From assembly GCF_041296385.1 (NCBI RefSeq), contig NW_027183517.1, forward strand, positions 308,069 to 372,068: a stretch of 64,000 bases of DNA. The letters run 5' to 3'. Of the stretch, positions 62,953 through 64,000 are shown piece after piece (within the stretch, counting starts at the first letter, position 1; each line of letters opens with the position of its first letter). The position numbers were made by a program, and so were the translations under genes. This DNA is from Aphelocoma coerulescens (Eukaryota > Chordata > Aves > Passeriformes > Corvidae). The notes under the pieces were generated by a model that saw only the letters and a list, made by a program, of their open reading frames with translations, was not told where the DNA came from and ran no database searches.

Positions 62953-64000
62953 CAAGTGGGCAACGGAGCTGCGAGAGTGCATCATGTGACGGCACATCTC
63001 TCTGAGAGAGGAGCTTTCGAGCCGCAGCGCGTTGCGCCCGGTTTCAAGGCTACTTGGAGGAGTGGGGGGTACTTGAAGAACGCCTTCTTTCTGGGCGCGC
63101 CCTACTGGGTGTGCTCAAGCTGCATGGACTCGGCAGCACTGGAGGTGTAAGAACCTGTTTCTGGCCAGCTTGTGTGCTGGAGTGCAAGGGCTGCGCCTTC
63201 CTTTCTGAAGCAGCCCAGAGCATTCTCAGCGGAACCTGCTTGTGAAGCAGCTCTCGGCTGGACATTTGCGAGTCGCTGCACTGAAGTGCATGAAGCCGGT
63301 GCCCAGCTGCTTCGTCCTTCGCCTTCTGGGCTCTGGACAGAACTGAAGCGCAGCGATGGCTTGGAGCTTTGCCGCTCTTCAGCGCGAACACTGCACGCAG
63401 CCACAGGCTGCTGTGCACGGCTTTTCCTCAGCTCGACGTACAGTCATTGTCTTGCTGTTTCCCAGCGTCGAAAGTGTCCGTGTAGCTCTCGCTCAGCGAA
63501 ATGCGTCAGGAGAGAAACACTTGCTGGATGAGCCTTTCGCTGGCCAAGACTTTCAACACAGCACCACCATTCGGGCAAGGAGGAGGAGAAAGGAAGACCA
63601 CCTTTGCGTCCTGGCCCGTCCTTCTGTGCGAGACGCCTCTCCGCCTCTTCGCTCCCTGCAAGGCTGTAGTGTGCGCGCCGGCACGCGGAAGCGAGAGGGC
63701 AGGTGCAGAGAGCACCGCGATCTGACGGCGCCGTGCAGGCTGGAAAGGAAAGAGGGCTGCCACTGGAATGTGGTGCAAGTACAGGTTTGCACACGTCGAG
63801 GGTAAGCTCTGGGTGAGCTTGTTGACCTAAAGCTGTTCTCTGTGCCAGACGTAGCCGAGAATCTTTCCGTTGAGATTCAGGCTACCGCGCAAACAGAATG
63901 TGGTGCTACCTAGCGCTGCGAGGGAAAGTGCATAGCCCAGGCGTGTTTCGGCAGAAGCAGCAGCACGGAGGGTTTCTCTGCCGGCACCGCGGCTCCCTGT
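62953..64000. repeat. Unit 43, short, truncated by window edge
   Basis: First 1,048 bp of a unit. The visible haplotype is CACTAGCGT, as in unit 21, plus a private G to A in a CpG at 63793. Confidence 0.97.

Larger units (their letters stand above)
1..64000. repeat. Macrosatellite array, 1,456/1,606-bp units, 43 copies, all same orientation
   Basis: The entire window is a head-to-tail tandem array. The first bases of the window recur at 1457, 2913, 4369, 5975 and so on to 62953, with spacing of exactly 1,456 or 1,606 bp. Copies differ by only a handful of substitutions, so the array is strongly homogenised. Both window edges fall inside the array, so its true length exceeds 64 kb. 1,456 is not a multiple of three, so no reading frame continues from unit to unit. 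I do not recognise the unit as a named satellite or transposon family. Confidence 0.99.

Noticed and set aside
1..64000. CRISPR array
   Set aside because: The repeats are 1.4-1.6 kb with no short repeat-spacer alternation and no cas-like genes.
1..64000. rDNA or tRNA gene cluster
   Set aside because: No rRNA core sequence was recognised, and no A-box/B-box pair with a cloverleaf was seen. The only B-box-like strings are partial.
1..64000. CENP-B box in the unit
   Set aside because: I looked at the TTCG- and CGAA-containing sites of the unit on both strands and none fits the full 15-17 bp pattern. This does not exclude a centromeric location.
1..64000. Transposon origin of the unit (LTR, LINE or DNA transposon)
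   Set aside because: No terminal inverted repeats, target-site duplications, reverse-transcriptase or transposase motifs, poly-A tail or CR1-type 3' repeat were seen in the unit.

Overview
The whole window lies inside one tandem macrosatellite array. It contains 42 complete head-to-tail copies of a G+C-rich unit plus a 43rd copy cut off at the right edge. No flanking single-copy DNA, credible protein gene, rRNA, tRNA, CRISPR array or insertion sequence is visible. All copies are in the same orientation. The unit start used here is arbitrary (first base of the window).

There are two unit lengths. Thirty units are 1,456 bp and twelve (numbers 4, 11, 15, 17, 19, 20, 23, 25, 26, 29, 32, 40) are 1,606 bp. 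The extra 150 bp is a tandem duplication of unit offsets 304-453. 30 x 1,456 + 12 x 1,606 = 62,952, which is exactly the start of the truncated copy minus one.

Units differ at only about a dozen recurrent positions plus a few private changes. Each unit entry gives an 11-letter haplotype: the bases at offsets 148, 152, 179, 207, 490, 497, 649, 803, 977, 1379 and 1380, counted in short-unit numbering (add 150 to offsets after 453 in long units). These haplotypes show nested higher-order repeats: a dimer of 2,912 bp (8234-14916), a hexamer of 9,186 bp (21325-39854) and a trimer of 4,518 bp (36948-49044). They also show mosaic units that record crossovers or gene conversion. The outer parts (units 1-6, 11-14, 33-43) are less regular.

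Organism: a eukaryote, most likely a vertebrate. The reasons are the length and homogeneity of the array, the absence of genes, and the many C-to-T / G-to-A variants at CpG sites, which fit germline CpG methylation. A bird is possible (G+C-rich macrosatellites and chromosome-specific centromeric arrays are known there), but nothing here proves it. The chromosomal location and function (centromeric or heterochromatic satellite, or a CpG-rich transcribed macrosatellite of the D4Z4/DXZ4 kind) cannot be decided from the sequence. Many ORFs of 60-190 codons recur in every unit on both strands. I treat them as by-products of a G+C-rich, stop-poor repeat.
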